A stretch of 64,000 bases of DNA from Ancylobacter radicis (GCF_018449475.1 NZ_JAHCQH010000014.1:124001-188000), one strand, 5' to 3'. Numbered from the stretch's first letter, positions 6,977 to 15,254 are shown. Notes: a model not told the origin generated them from the letters alone. A program made the numbers and translations.

Positions 6977-8704
6977 ATGGCTGGTTTCTTCCGCCGGCTG
7001 TTCGGGGACACTCAGGAGACGAAGTCGGTCGACTTCTCGGAGGAGATGTGGGCTGCCATCAACGGCGGCTGGGGTGTCCCCACCAAGTCGGGTGCGGACG
7101 TCTCGATTAACTCGGCCTTGTCCCAGTCGCCGTTCTATCGTGGCGTGCTGGTTATCGCTGATGGTGTGGCGCAGCTGCCCGTCGAGATCTATCGGTCGCT
7201 TCCAGGAGGGCGCGGGGCGGAGCCCGCCATCGATCACCCGCTCTACGACATGCTGCTGTACCGCCCGAGCGGCGTGCAGGACGCGCCGACCTTCTTCGGC
7301 ACCATCGTCATGCATGCGGTGGCGACCGGAAATTCGGTCTCCTATCGCGTGATGGTCAACGGGCAGATGCGGGAGCTCCTGCCGTTCCGGCCGGAGCATG
7401 TGACGATCGACACCAATCCCTACCTCGGGGAGACCGTCTACGACTGCACCTTCGAAACTGGCCAATTCGCGACCCTCGGGGCTACCGAGGTCTTCCATTT
7501 GCGCGGGCCCAGCTGGCGCGTTCACAAGGGGCTTGATCCGTCGCTGATCGGTCGCGAGGCCATCGGCCTGGCGCAGGCGACCGAAGAGACCCATTCTCGC
7601 CTGCACAAGAACGGCGCGCGCCCGAGCGGTGTGTTGTCGTCGGAAAAGAGCCTCGACAAGACGCAGATCGAGCTTCTCCGAGAGCAGTGGGAGAAGACCT
7701 ATACGGGGACCGAAAACTCCTCGAAGACGGCGGTTCTGCCTGCTGGTCTCAAGTGGGAGCAGATCCGGATGAGCGGCGTGGATGCCGAGCATCTGGCGAC
7801 CCGGAAGCATCAGATCGAGGAGATCGCGCGGTTCCTCGGCGTGTTCCCCATCATGCTGGGCCATGCCGGCGACCAGTCGCCGACCTTCGCCAGCGCCGAT
7901 GCGTTTCTTGAGGCCCATGTCCGGTACACGCTGCAGCCGTGGATTCGGCGTCTGACCGGCGCCGTGAATGCCCAGCTGCTGACCGAGGATGAGCGGCGCG
8001 CAGGCTATCGCTGCCGGATCGACACGAGCGAACTTCTGCGGGGCTCCCTGAAGGACCGCACCGAGTATTACAAGGCCGCGCTGGGCACAAACTCCAGTCC
8101 CGGCTGGCTCAAGCCGAACGAAATCCGTGAGGACGACGGCTGGAACCCCGACGACGATCCCGACATGGATCAGGTCTGGCAGCCGGCGACGATGGCGCCG
8201 GTCAATGCGACGTCGCAGGATCCTGCGAACCCGGCCTCCGAGGCGAAGTCCAGTACCCCGCGCACGCTCTATGTCAGCCGACCGCTCAAGAATGGCGCAG
8301 AGCTTTTGCGTTGGGCCAAGGCGCAGGGTTTCAGCGAGACACTCGGAGCAGGAGACCTGCACGTCACTCTGATTCACAGCCGCAGCGAGATCGACTGGAT
8401 GTCGATCGGGCGCAGTTGGAATCCGAACGACATAGGCGAGTTGGTCATCCCGCCCGGCGGGCCGCGCGTCGTGGAAGCGATGAACACGGCCAAGGGCGCC
8501 GCTATCGCGCTGAAGTTCTCGTCTGCTGAACTGGAATGGCGTCACGAACAGATTGTCGAGGCCGGCGCCGTGCACGATTGGCCCGGCTATCAGCCACACA
8601 TCACGATCACCTACGACGCCCGCAGCGTCGACCTCTCGGCCGTTGAACCGTACCAAGGCAAGCTGGTGTTTGGCCCTGAGCGGTTTGAAGAAATCTCCGC
8701 CTGA
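6977..8704 (+). CDS. HK97-type portal protein fused to an Acb1-like 2H phosphoesterase domain
   Basis: 575 residues, longer than the usual 400-430. Residues 1 to about 410 are an ordinary HK97-family portal (SALSQSPFYRGVLVIADGVAQLPVEIY, then HLATRKHQIEEIARFLGVFP), the ring through which DNA enters the head. A Ser/Thr/Pro-rich linker follows, then about 145 residues beginning TLYVSRPLKNGAELLRWAKA, with two HxT motifs, H462-V-T464 and H541-I-T543, the signature of 2H phosphoesterases. Fusions of portal proteins with domains related to the anti-CBASS protein Acb1, which cleaves cyclic nucleotide alarms, are known among phages. Whether this copy is active is inference. Confidence 0.88.
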   Translation: MAGFFRRLFGDTQETKSVDFSEEMWAAINGGWGVPTKSGADVSINSALSQSPFYRGVLVIADGVAQLPVEIYRSLPGGRGAEPAIDHPLYDMLLYRPSGVQDAPTFFGTIVMHAVATGNSVSYRVMVNGQMRELLPFRPEHVTIDTNPYLGETVYDCTFETGQFATLGATEVFHLRGPSWRVHKGLDPSLIGREAIGLAQATEETHSRLHKNGARPSGVLSSEKSLDKTQIELLREQWEKTYTGTENSSKTAVLPAGLKWEQIRMSGVDAEHLATRKHQIEEIARFLGVFPIMLGHAGDQSPTFASADAFLEAHVRYTLQPWIRRLTGAVNAQLLTEDERRAGYRCRIDTSELLRGSLKDRTEYYKAALGTNSSPGWLKPNEIREDDGWNPDDDPDMDQVWQPATMAPVNATSQDPANPASEAKSSTPRTLYVSRPLKNGAELLRWAKAQGFSETLGAGDLHVTLIHSRSEIDWMSIGRSWNPNDIGELVIPPGGPRVVEAMNTAKGAAIALKFSSAELEWRHEQIVEAGAVHDWPGYQPHITITYDARSVDLSAVEPYQGKLVFGPERFEEISA

Positions 8705-8714
8705 GGAGGGCATC

Positions 8715-9437
8715 ATGGAATTGAACGTCGTCGGCGTGCCCTTCGAGATCAAGTTCGCTGCCGACGATGCGCCGGCGGGCTCTTTCGAGGGCTATGGCGC
8801 TGTGTTCGGCAACATCGATTCCCATGGCGATGTGATCGAGCCTGGCGCTTTCGCGAAGTCGCTTCTGGATCGTGAGCGCGCCGGGCGCGGCCTGCCCCCG
8901 ATGTACAAGATGCACGGCGCCGTCACCGGCAATCGGACGGATCCGGTTGGCGTGTGGGAGGCGATGTCGGAAGACGCCAGCGGGCTGCATGTGAAGGGCC
9001 GGCTGGTCGGGCTCGATACCGACCAGGGCAAGTGGACCTATGCCCAGATGCGCGAGGGCGCGCTGAAGGGACTGTCGATCGGGTATCGCGTGCCGCCGTC
9101 CGGCTCTCGCAAGGGTTCCGGCCGGGCCGGCGAGCCGCTTCGCTACATCAAGTCGGTATCCCTGCGCGAGGTGTCGCTGGTAGATGACCCGTCCAACGTT
9201 CTGGCCCGCGTCTACAGCGCCAAATCTGTCGATGAGCAGATTGATAGCTGGTCCGACCAGATCAAGACGATCCGTGATTTCGAGGAGTTCCTGCGGGATG
9301 TAGGCGACTTCTCGCATTCGGCCGCCAAGGCGATTGCCGCAGGTGGTTTCAAGGCACGACCGGAACCTCGGGATGAGGACGGAGAGGCCCTCGCTGCGTT
9401 CATTTCGAACGCCGCCAAACGCATCCGCGGGCTCTAA
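8715..9437 (+). CDS. HK97-family prohead protease
   Basis: 240 residues from the ATG at 8715, preceded by GAGGAGGG. The family signature is present: GYGAVFGNIDSHGDVIEPGAF at about residues 29-49, the catalytic histidine region YKMHG near residue 62, and LKGLSIGYR near residue 120 carrying the serine. This serine protease sits inside the prohead, trims the capsid delta domain and itself, and clears the way for DNA. It lies between portal and capsid genes as expected. An upstream frame extension to 8553 overlaps the portal and is not used. Confidence 0.92.
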   Translation: MELNVVGVPFEIKFAADDAPAGSFEGYGAVFGNIDSHGDVIEPGAFAKSLLDRERAGRGLPPMYKMHGAVTGNRTDPVGVWEAMSEDASGLHVKGRLVGLDTDQGKWTYAQMREGALKGLSIGYRVPPSGSRKGSGRAGEPLRYIKSVSLREVSLVDDPSNVLARVYSAKSVDEQIDSWSDQIKTIRDFEEFLRDVGDFSHSAAKAIAAGGFKARPEPRDEDGEALAAFISNAAKRIRGL

Positions 9438-9462
9438 GCCCACCCCACCATACGAGGTTCAC

Positions 9463-10908
9463 ATGAAGAAGTTCGGCATCTTGGCGGTGCTGGGCGCGCT
9501 TGCGCTCGTCGCCGCCATCTCCCTCACCGACGTGATGACCATCTCGCTGCATGTCGCGCATGCGGCGGCCTCCGGCATCGACGTCAACCACATGATCATC
9601 GCCTCCGCCGCGGCGGCGGGCCTGTCCGACGAGGTGAAGTCGGCGGTGACGCCCCTGATGGTAGCCTTCGAGGAGTTCAAGAAGACCAATGATCAGCGGC
9701 TCGCCGAGCTCGAGAAAAAGGGCGTGGCCGACCCGCTGACCACCGATAAGCTCGGCAAGATCGAAGGTACGTTGGCCTCCTTCGAAGGGCTGAACCAGAA
9801 GCTCACCACGGCCGCCGAGCAGGCGAAGGCCGCCAAGGAAGCGTCCGACCGCATCGAAGTGATGCTGGCGCGGCTGCCGAAGAACATCCGCGTCGATCCC
9901 GCCGGTGCCGATGGCTGGAAGTCGGTGGCCAACAACTGGGCTCATGCGGTCGTGAACGCTCACGCCCTCGGCGTCGCAAACCTTTCGCGGGACGAACAGA
10001 AAGTTCTTGCCGACATCACGGCGGAGGCAAAAGTCCTGAACGTCGGCACCGATACTGCCGGCGGCTACCTTGCCCCGGTGGAGTATGTCCGTGAGATCAT
10101 CAAGGGCGTCACCGAGCTGAGCCCGGCCCGCGCTCTGGCGCGTATCCGCAACACGGCGGCGAAGTCGATCCAGCTCCCGACGCGCACCGGCCAGTTCGCC
10201 GCCCGGCGGGCTCACGAAACCGCTACCAAGACCGAGACCACCGGCCTCTCTTATGGTCTGGAAGAAATCCAGGCGCCGGAGGTGTGGGCTCTCATCGACA
10301 TCACCAATCAGATGCTCGAGGACAGCGCCTTCGACATGGAAGCCGAGATCCGCGAGGAAGCGGCCGAGCAGTTCGCGGTCAAGGAGGGCGCGGAGTTCGT
10401 GTCCGGCACCGGTGTCGGCGAGATGGAGGGTATTCTCGTCAAGGTTGGCATCGGCGAGAGCATCTCCGGTTCGGCGGCGACCATCGCCGACGCCGATGGT
10501 CAGGCCAATGGCCTTCTCAGCCTCAAGTACGGGCTGAAGACTGCCTATGCCCGGAACGCAACCTGGATCATGAACCGCACCACGATGGGTTCGGTCCGCA
10601 AGCTCAAGGATGCAGACAAGGGCTACATCTGGATGCCGGGCATCGCGCAGGGCCGCCCCAACACCATCGACGGCGATCCCTATGTCGAGTTCCCCGACAT
10701 GCCGAGCGAGGGAGCCGGCGCCTACCCCATCGCCTATGGCGATTTCCGGCGCGGCTACACGATGGTCGACCGCATCGCCATGGAGATGCTGCGCGATCCC
10801 TACACCCAGGCGACCAGCGGTGCGATCCGCTTCATCTTCCGCCGCCGCGTCGGCGGCCAGGTCGTGCTGGCGGAGGCCATTCGCAAGCTGAAGTGCTCGG
10901 CGAGCTGA
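9463..10908 (+). CDS. HK97-type major capsid protein with an unusual hydrophobic N-terminus
   Basis: 481 residues from the ATG at 9463. Residues about 60-165 form a helical, charged scaffolding delta domain (EFKKTNDQRLAELEKKG...), and the HK97 fold starts near residue 193 (LNVGTDTAGGYLAPVEYVREI) and runs to the end. The protease is expected to remove the delta domain during maturation. The first about 36 residues look like a signal peptide or membrane anchor: Lys-Lys, then FGILAVLGALALVAAISL, ending in HAAA. That is not typical for a capsid. The ribosome site GAGG at 9454 supports this start; starts around residue 48 are possible. Confidence 0.92.
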   Translation: MKKFGILAVLGALALVAAISLTDVMTISLHVAHAAASGIDVNHMIIASAAAAGLSDEVKSAVTPLMVAFEEFKKTNDQRLAELEKKGVADPLTTDKLGKIEGTLASFEGLNQKLTTAAEQAKAAKEASDRIEVMLARLPKNIRVDPAGADGWKSVANNWAHAVVNAHALGVANLSRDEQKVLADITAEAKVLNVGTDTAGGYLAPVEYVREIIKGVTELSPARALARIRNTAAKSIQLPTRTGQFAARRAHETATKTETTGLSYGLEEIQAPEVWALIDITNQMLEDSAFDMEAEIREEAAEQFAVKEGAEFVSGTGVGEMEGILVKVGIGESISGSAATIADADGQANGLLSLKYGLKTAYARNATWIMNRTTMGSVRKLKDADKGYIWMPGIAQGRPNTIDGDPYVEFPDMPSEGAGAYPIAYGDFRRGYTMVDRIAMEMLRDPYTQATSGAIRFIFRRRVGGQVVLAEAIRKLKCSAS

Positions 10909-10927
10909 TCCGCGCCTGACTGACAGG

Positions 10928-10950
10928 GGAGGGGCTCTAGCGGCCCCTCC
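10928..10950 (+). terminator. Intergenic hairpin after the capsid gene
   Basis: Perfect 8-bp stem GGAGGGGC/GCCCCTCC with a 7-base loop, 19 bases after the capsid stop; the following sequence is TGCCGTTTCGG, so only a weak T tract. It may attenuate read-through or protect the abundant capsid message from 3' exonucleases. Confidence 0.5.
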
Positions 10951-10991
10951 TGCCGTTTCGGACCCCATCCCATCATTCTGGAGGCGCCATC

Positions 10992-11420
10992 ATGCGCGAT
11001 CTCATGAACAACATCACCCCCAAGGTGGTGATTGCCCCGCCGGCCGCAGCCGCGACCGACAACACCGCGCAGGTCGGCTCGATCGTCGACGTGGCGGGCT
11101 ACGATTCCCTGACCTTCATCATTGCGACCGGGACGCTGGCGGATGCCGATGCGACCTTCGCCGTGCTGGTGGAAGAGGGCGCCGCGTCCAATCTGTCGGA
11201 TGCGGCGGCCGTCGATGACAAGGACCTCATCGGCACCGAGGCTCTCGCCGGCTTCACCTTCGCGGCTGACGGCGCTGCCCGGAAGATCGGCTACAAGGGC
11301 GGCAAACGCTATGTGCGCCTGACGGTGACCCCGAGCGGCAACACCGGCAACGCGCCCCTTTCTGCCATCGCCCTTCTCGGCCATCCCCGCAGTGCGCCGA
11401 CGGCGAACCCGCCGGCGTAA
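10992..11420 (+). CDS. Phage head-associated structural protein (decoration-like)
   Basis: 142 residues, start supported by GGAGG in TGGAGGCGCCATC just upstream. The pattern MRDLMNNITPKVV..., a beta-rich middle (YDSLTFIIATGTLADADATFAVLVEE), and KRYVRLTVTPSG...LSAIALLGHP is a recurrent small protein found directly downstream of HK97-type capsid genes in proteobacterial prophages. By position it is probably a head decoration or auxiliary structural protein. No enzymatic motif is present. Confidence 0.75.
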   Translation: MRDLMNNITPKVVIAPPAAAATDNTAQVGSIVDVAGYDSLTFIIATGTLADADATFAVLVEEGAASNLSDAAAVDDKDLIGTEALAGFTFAADGAARKIGYKGGKRYVRLTVTPSGNTGNAPLSAIALLGHPRSAPTANPPA

Positions 11421-11432
11421 CGCGCCGCCCAC

Positions 11433-11457
11433 GCGGGCGGTCGTGCTGACCGCCCGC
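11433..11457 (+). terminator. Intergenic hairpin with perfect 10-bp stem
   Basis: GCGGGCGGTC/GACCGCCCGC around a GTGCT loop, 12 bases after the decoration-like gene. There is no T tract, so an mRNA-stabilising or attenuating role is as likely as true termination. Confidence 0.5.
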
Positions 11458-11482
11458 ATCCATCCCCTCGGAGACGAACATC

Positions 11483-11920
11483 ATGGACATGGTGAAGGTG
11501 ACCGTTCTGCGCAGCGTGCCCGTATCTGACGACGGCATTCGCCTGCGCGACCTGGTGGAAGGCACCGATGATGTGGTGCGTTCCGACCAGTTTGAAGATC
11601 TGCGGGCCGAGGGCTATCTGGTCGCAGCAGGCGAAGACGCGCCCACGCCTCAATTGGTGACGATCCCCAGCGACCCGCAGGCCATGGTAGCGCCCGTGAC
11701 CACCACCAACGGTGAATCGGTCTCGACCGCACCGGTGGCCGCTATTGGCGGTGTCGGCCAGCCGTTGGAGCCGGTGACGATCCCCAGCGACTGGAAGAAT
11801 CTCCACCACGCCACCAAGAAGAAGCTCGCTCGCTCGATCAGTGGCGAAGATCCCGCTGACCTCGCCGCGGCCGAGGTCGTCATCGAAGCCTATCTCGCCG
11901 AGCAGGCGCCGAAGGGCTGA
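11483..11920 (+). CDS. Phage protein of unknown function with duplicated VTIPSD motif
   Basis: 145 residues; GGAGACGAACATC precedes the start. The N-terminal half reads as a small beta domain (KVTVLRSVPVSDDGIRLRDL), followed by a low-complexity Thr/Val/Pro stretch in which VTIPSD occurs twice, at about residues 53-58 and 97-102, and a helical C-terminus. It sits between the decoration-like protein and the gp6-type connector. This suggests a minor head protein, but I do not recognise a family. Confidence 0.7.
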   Translation: MDMVKVTVLRSVPVSDDGIRLRDLVEGTDDVVRSDQFEDLRAEGYLVAAGEDAPTPQLVTIPSDPQAMVAPVTTTNGESVSTAPVAAIGGVGQPLEPVTIPSDWKNLHHATKKKLARSISGEDPADLAAAEVVIEAYLAEQAPKG

Positions 11921-11925
11921 TCCAC

Positions 11926-12492
11926 ATGTCGGTCGTCATCATCACCCCGCCGGAAGCCGTCGACCTGCTGGTCGAGGCCAAGGCCAAGATCATCGTTGAG
12001 CACGATGATGACGACGCCTACCTGACGTCCCTCGTCAATGTCGCTCTTGCGATGATCGATGGCCCCTTCGGTCGCCTTGGGCGATGCATCCGCGAGCAGA
12101 CGCTGGAGGCGAGCTTCGACGGGTTCGGATGCCGGCCGCTGCTGTGGCTGCCCTATCCGCCATTCATCAATCTCGTGTCCGTGACCTATGACGATCCTGA
12201 TGGCGTCGAGACCACGCTCAACACGAGCGTCTGTGGGCTCAAGCAGGATCGCGGCCTCTACCGCAAGGATGGTCAGGGTTGGCCCGCGACGCGGCGAGGC
12301 GGCTACGACACCGTGCGCGTTCGCTACACGGCCGGTTATCCAGAAGGCCTGCCGGCGCCCGTGCAGGAGGCTGTGCTCGGCCTTGTAGCCCAGTGGTACG
12401 CGGTCCGAGAGCCGGTGACCGACAAGCCCTTGCATGAAGTGCCGTTCACGGTGAGCGACCAGCTCGCCCCCTATGTCATGCCCGTCGTCTGA
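11926..12492 (+). CDS. Head-tail connector protein (gp6-like)
   Basis: 188 residues. The helical start (AVDLLVEAKAKIIVEHDDDDAYLTSLVNVALAMIDG) followed by RCIREQTLEASFDGF, a beta region around PYPPFINLVSVTYDDPDG and YTAGYPEGLPAPVQEAVLGLVAQWYAVREP matches the HK97 gp6-type adaptor (also annotated as phage gp6-like or DNA-packaging protein). Twelve or so copies form the ring below the portal. The start lies 6 bases after the previous stop. Confidence 0.85.
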   Translation: MSVVIITPPEAVDLLVEAKAKIIVEHDDDDAYLTSLVNVALAMIDGPFGRLGRCIREQTLEASFDGFGCRPLLWLPYPPFINLVSVTYDDPDGVETTLNTSVCGLKQDRGLYRKDGQGWPATRRGGYDTVRVRYTAGYPEGLPAPVQEAVLGLVAQWYAVREPVTDKPLHEVPFTVSDQLAPYVMPVV

Positions 12493-12518
12493 CGGCGGCT
12501 TATCAAGGATCCTCTCCT

Positions 12519-12929
12519 ATGGCCGATCTCAGCATCACCGCGGCGAATGTCGTCGCGGGCAGCAATTCCGTGCAAGAGCACGGCCTCGCCGGTGAGGCTA
12601 TCGTCGCCGGGAAAGCGGTCTACAAGGCATCCGCCACCAAGAAGTGGATGCTCGCCGACAGCAATTCGGCGACGGCCGAAGCGAAAGTAACGCGGGGCAT
12701 CGCCCTGAACGGCGCGGCGCTCAACCAGCCGGTGACGATCCACAAATTCGGCGATCTCACCCTGGGCTCGGTGCTGACCGCTGGCACCTCCTACTATCTG
12801 AGCGATACGCCCGGCGGCATCTGTGTCTTCGCCGATCTCGCTTCGGGTGAGGATGTCAGTTTCATCGGTGTGGCGAAGAGCTCGACCGTGCTGGCCGTCA
12901 ACGTCAACACACCGGGCGTCACCCTGTGA
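12519..12929 (+). CDS. Capsid decoration/cement-like phage protein
   Basis: 136 residues, start preceded by AAGGATCC. Largely beta with alternating Ala/Gly/Val: ITAANVVAGSN, GEAIVAGKAVYKASATKKWMLADS, and TAGTSYYLSDTPGGICVFADL. This resembles the DUF2190-type and related capsid cement proteins that stud phage heads. The family call is by pattern only. Its stop overlaps the GTG start of the next gene by four bases. Confidence 0.6.
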   Translation: MADLSITAANVVAGSNSVQEHGLAGEAIVAGKAVYKASATKKWMLADSNSATAEAKVTRGIALNGAALNQPVTIHKFGDLTLGSVLTAGTSYYLSDTPGGICVFADLASGEDVSFIGVAKSSTVLAVNVNTPGVTL

Positions 12930-13279
12930 TTTCCGGCGCGCCGGGCGCTGGCGAGCTCAGTCGCCATCGCCTGGTCTTCGAATGCCGGCGGGAGCAGCCG
13001 GACGGCTACGGCAACACCGTGGCCGACTGGATCGAGCAGTTCCGCCGGCACGTCGTCATGCGGCGCCGGGGCGGCACGGAAGCCGTGATCGCCGCTCGCC
13101 TCGAGGGCCAGAACCTCCTGGGCCTCTACGTCCGCTCCGATAGCCTCACGCGAGGCATTACGACGGAATGGCGGGTGCGGGATCTGCGCGCGGGGACCGA
13201 GTACGCGGTGATCCATGTCGACGCCGTCACGGATCCTCAGTGGGTCTATCTGGATGTGCGCAGCGGAGTGCCCAGCTGA
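12926..13279 (+). CDS. Phage head closure/head-tail adaptor protein
   Basis: 117 residues from a GTG overlapping the previous stop. The pattern GELSRHRLVFECREQPDGYGNTVADW..., then RRGGTEAVIAARLEGQNLLGLYVRSDS, TTEWRVRDLRAGTEYAVIHV and DPQWVYLDVRSG is the SPP1 gp16/head-closure family: a small beta barrel that plugs the portal channel and forms the interface for the tail. Position between connector and gp10-like genes agrees. Confidence 0.85.
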   Translation: MISGAPGAGELSRHRLVFECRREQPDGYGNTVADWIEQFRRHVVMRRRGGTEAVIAARLEGQNLLGLYVRSDSLTRGITTEWRVRDLRAGTEYAVIHVDAVTDPQWVYLDVRSGVPS

Positions 13280-13458
13280 TGCCGTGGGTCCGATTCAACC
13301 GCGATTTTGACTTCAAGCCGCGCCCGTCACTCACCTTGGCGTATATGGCCGGCCGAGCTTACCTCGTGTCCAGAGCATGTGCCGAGGCAGCTGAAACCGC
13401 TGGCGCCGGGGCGCTCACGCGCCGGCCGACCGAAGCGGGCAAGGCGAAGGGCGAATAG
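13279..13458 (+). CDS. Short phage protein of unknown function
   Basis: 59 residues, ATGA-coupled to the head closure gene. It begins MPWVRFNRDFDFKPRPSLT and ends in a charged tail (RRPTEAGKAKGE). Small proteins with an N-terminal W-[VI]-[RK]-F-x-x-D-F-D motif regularly sit in this position in alphaproteobacterial siphophages and gene-transfer-like modules. Function unknown. Confidence 0.65.
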   Translation: MPWVRFNRDFDFKPRPSLTLAYMAGRAYLVSRACAEAAETAGAGALTRRPTEAGKAKGE

Positions 13459-13932
13459 ATGGCTCGCGCCGCAAAAATCCTCGGGCTGGCGAAGCTACAG
13501 CGAAAGCTCGACCGGCTGCCGAAGGTGGCGCGCGAGCAAATCCGGCTGGCAATGGAGAACGTCGCCAACGACATCGTCGCGATGGCACGCAGCCTCTGCC
13601 CGGCGGACAGCGGTGCCCTCCGGGAAAGCATCGGCTGGACGTGGGGCTCCCCGCCGCGCGGCTCGCTAACCCTTGGCAAGGTGGCGCGGTCCAGCCTCGG
13701 CAAGGACCTGACCATCACCGTCTATGCCGGAAACAACGAAGCCTATTACGTGCGCTGGGTTGAGTTCGGCACGGCGCCGCATGTGAACGGTGGCCTCTTC
13801 GCGGGAACAGAGCATCCCGGTACGACCGCGCAGCCGTTCTTCTTCCCGGCTTACCGGGCCAACCGCAAGCCGGGCATGCGGCGCATCCGCAAGGCGTTGC
13901 GCGACGCGGCGAAAACAGTGGCGCGCTCCTGA
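13459..13932 (+). CDS. HK97 gp10-family tail completion/neck protein
   Basis: 157 residues, start one base after the preceding stop. The family hallmarks are visible: LQRKLDRLPKVAREQIRLAMENVANDI, ALRESIGWTW, then YYVRWVEFGTAPH and QPFFFPAYRANR. HK97 gp10-like proteins join the completed tail to the head. Its last base is shared with the start of the next gene. Confidence 0.9.
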   Translation: MARAAKILGLAKLQRKLDRLPKVAREQIRLAMENVANDIVAMARSLCPADSGALRESIGWTWGSPPRGSLTLGKVARSSLGKDLTITVYAGNNEAYYVRWVEFGTAPHVNGGLFAGTEHPGTTAQPFFFPAYRANRKPGMRRIRKALRDAAKTVARS

Positions 13933-14333
13933 TGATCGGTCCGAGACTTGAGCTTCAGGGCGCTATCGTCGGCCGGCTGCAGGGCGATGGCGCTTTGTCG
14001 GCGCTGGTCGGGAAGCGCGTCTTCGACCGCGTGCCTGCTGACACCAAGATGCCCTATGTCTCGATGGGCCCCACGGAAGGCATTTCAGACGACGCGGACT
14101 GCATTTTCGCCGACAACATCACGTTCCAGATCGATTGCTGGTCGGAAGATCCGGGATTCGTCGAGGTGACGAAGGTCGCCGAAGCGGTTGAGCAGGCTCT
14201 CGACGCTGACCTCGATCTCACCGTCCATGCCATGGCGCTGTTCCGGCATCGGCAAACCCGCGTGTTCCGCGATCGCGGGGCGATCATCAGCCATGCCGTG
14301 GTGACGTTCGAAGCGATCATCGAGCGGGCTTGA
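13932..14333 (+). CDS. DUF3168 family tail terminator protein
   Basis: 133 residues. The sequence ELQGAIVGRLQGDGALSALVGKRVFDRVP, MPYVSMGP and NITFQIDCWSEDPGFVEVTKVAEAVEQALD follows the DUF3168/gp17-like family, whose members cap the growing tail tube and set its final length together with the tape measure. Overlaps the gp10-like gene by one base. Confidence 0.88.
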   Translation: MIGPRLELQGAIVGRLQGDGALSALVGKRVFDRVPADTKMPYVSMGPTEGISDDADCIFADNITFQIDCWSEDPGFVEVTKVAEAVEQALDADLDLTVHAMALFRHRQTRVFRDRGAIISHAVVTFEAIIERA

Positions 14334-14358
14334 ACCTCTCTCATCCTGCCACCGTCGC

Positions 14359-14380
14359 GGCCCGCTTGCGGGCCTTTCTC
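14359..14380 (+). terminator. Hairpin before the tail tube gene
   Basis: GGCCCG/CGGGCC stem (14359-14364 with 14369-14374), a CTTG loop and TTTCTC. It is a compact terminator-like hairpin that could lower read-through or stabilise the upstream message. Confidence 0.5.
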
Positions 14381-14394
14381 TATTGGAGGCCTCC

Positions 14395-14838
14395 ATGGCA
14401 AAGCCTGTGACCACTACCTTCGGCAAGTTTCGTGTGCTGCTCGGCGATGACTCCGATCCCATCGCCTATGCCGCGCCCTGCGGCTTCACCAGCAAGTCAT
14501 TCAATCGGACCAAGAACCTGTCGGAGCAGGTCATCCCGGACTGCGATGACCCCGATGCCGCCGCGGATATCATCCGCGATGTCGTGTCGAAGGATTGGAC
14601 GGTCGGCGGCGAGGGCCTGCTCGCGGCTGGATCGGTGCCGACCTGGGAAGCCGCTTACGACAGCGATGTGTCCATCCCGGTGAAGATCGAGATCGAGTTC
14701 TCGACCGGCACGCTCACCTATACCGGCCGGGCTCACCTCAACACCTTCAATATCACCGGCGAGCAGGGTGGGCGCGTGACGGCTTCCATCGAGATGTCTG
14801 CCGATGGCGGCCTTACCCGCGCGAGTACGTTGCCCTGA
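14395..14838 (+). CDS. Major tail tube protein
   Basis: 147 residues from the ATG at 14395, with GGAGG 7 bases upstream; the in-frame ATG at 14383 has no good ribosome site. The sequence (KFRVLLGDDSDPIAYAAPCGFTSKSFNRTKN, then SVPTWEAAYDSD, GTLTYTGRAHLNTFNITGEQGGRVTASIEMSADG) is a typical TP901-1/HK97-like tail tube beta protein that stacks as hexamers around the tape measure. Confidence 0.88.
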   Translation: MAKPVTTTFGKFRVLLGDDSDPIAYAAPCGFTSKSFNRTKNLSEQVIPDCDDPDAAADIIRDVVSKDWTVGGEGLLAAGSVPTWEAAYDSDVSIPVKIEIEFSTGTLTYTGRAHLNTFNITGEQGGRVTASIEMSADGGLTRASTLP

Positions 14839-15254
14839 TGGCCCGCGACGCACGCGTTGAACTGGACTGGGCAGGTGGGCTGAACAGCTTCCGCCTGGGG
14901 TGGGGCGAGCTGGCGCGCCTGCAAGAGGCCTGCGATGCCGGGCCGTTTGTGGTTCTCAACCGGCTGCAGGCCGGCATGTGGCGGGTTGAGGACATCTCGT
15001 CGGTGATCCGGTTTGGCCTGATCGGGGGAGGGCTTGACCCGGCGAAGGCCATGAAGCTGACGCGCGACTATGTCGAGGCTCGCCCACCCATGGAAACCCT
15101 CCTTCTGGCTGAGGCTATCCTGTCTGCGGCGTGTTTCGGCGTCTCGGATGAAATGCTGGGAAAAGCCAAGGCGGCGGATCAGGGGAGCGTCTCGACGACC
15201 TCCCGAACGGAAAGTTCAGGTTCGCCGCCCTCTACGGAACCGGAGCCGTCCTAG
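14838..15254 (+). CDS. Tail assembly chaperone, short form (G-type)
   Basis: 138 residues; ATG shares one base with the tube-protein stop. The first 110 residues (VELDWAGGLNSFRLGWGELARLQEACDAGP, then MWRVEDISSVIRFGLIGGGL and RPPMETLLLAEAILSAACFG) match the gene-transfer-agent type tail assembly chaperone family. The last about 29 residues after the frameshift site are Ser/Thr/Pro-rich and look like the out-of-use end of a G protein. The tail chaperone coats the tape measure before tube assembly. A -1 shift at 15158-15164 would swap this tail for the T domain. Confidence 0.85.
   Translation: MARDARVELDWAGGLNSFRLGWGELARLQEACDAGPFVVLNRLQAGMWRVEDISSVIRFGLIGGGLDPAKAMKLTRDYVEARPPMETLLLAEAILSAACFGVSDEMLGKAKAADQGSVSTTSRTESSGSPPSTEPEPS

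Noticed and set aside
6818-8752. 644-codon minus-strand frame over the portal gene
   Set aside because: Antisense shadow of a well-supported portal gene, no ribosome site or family features.
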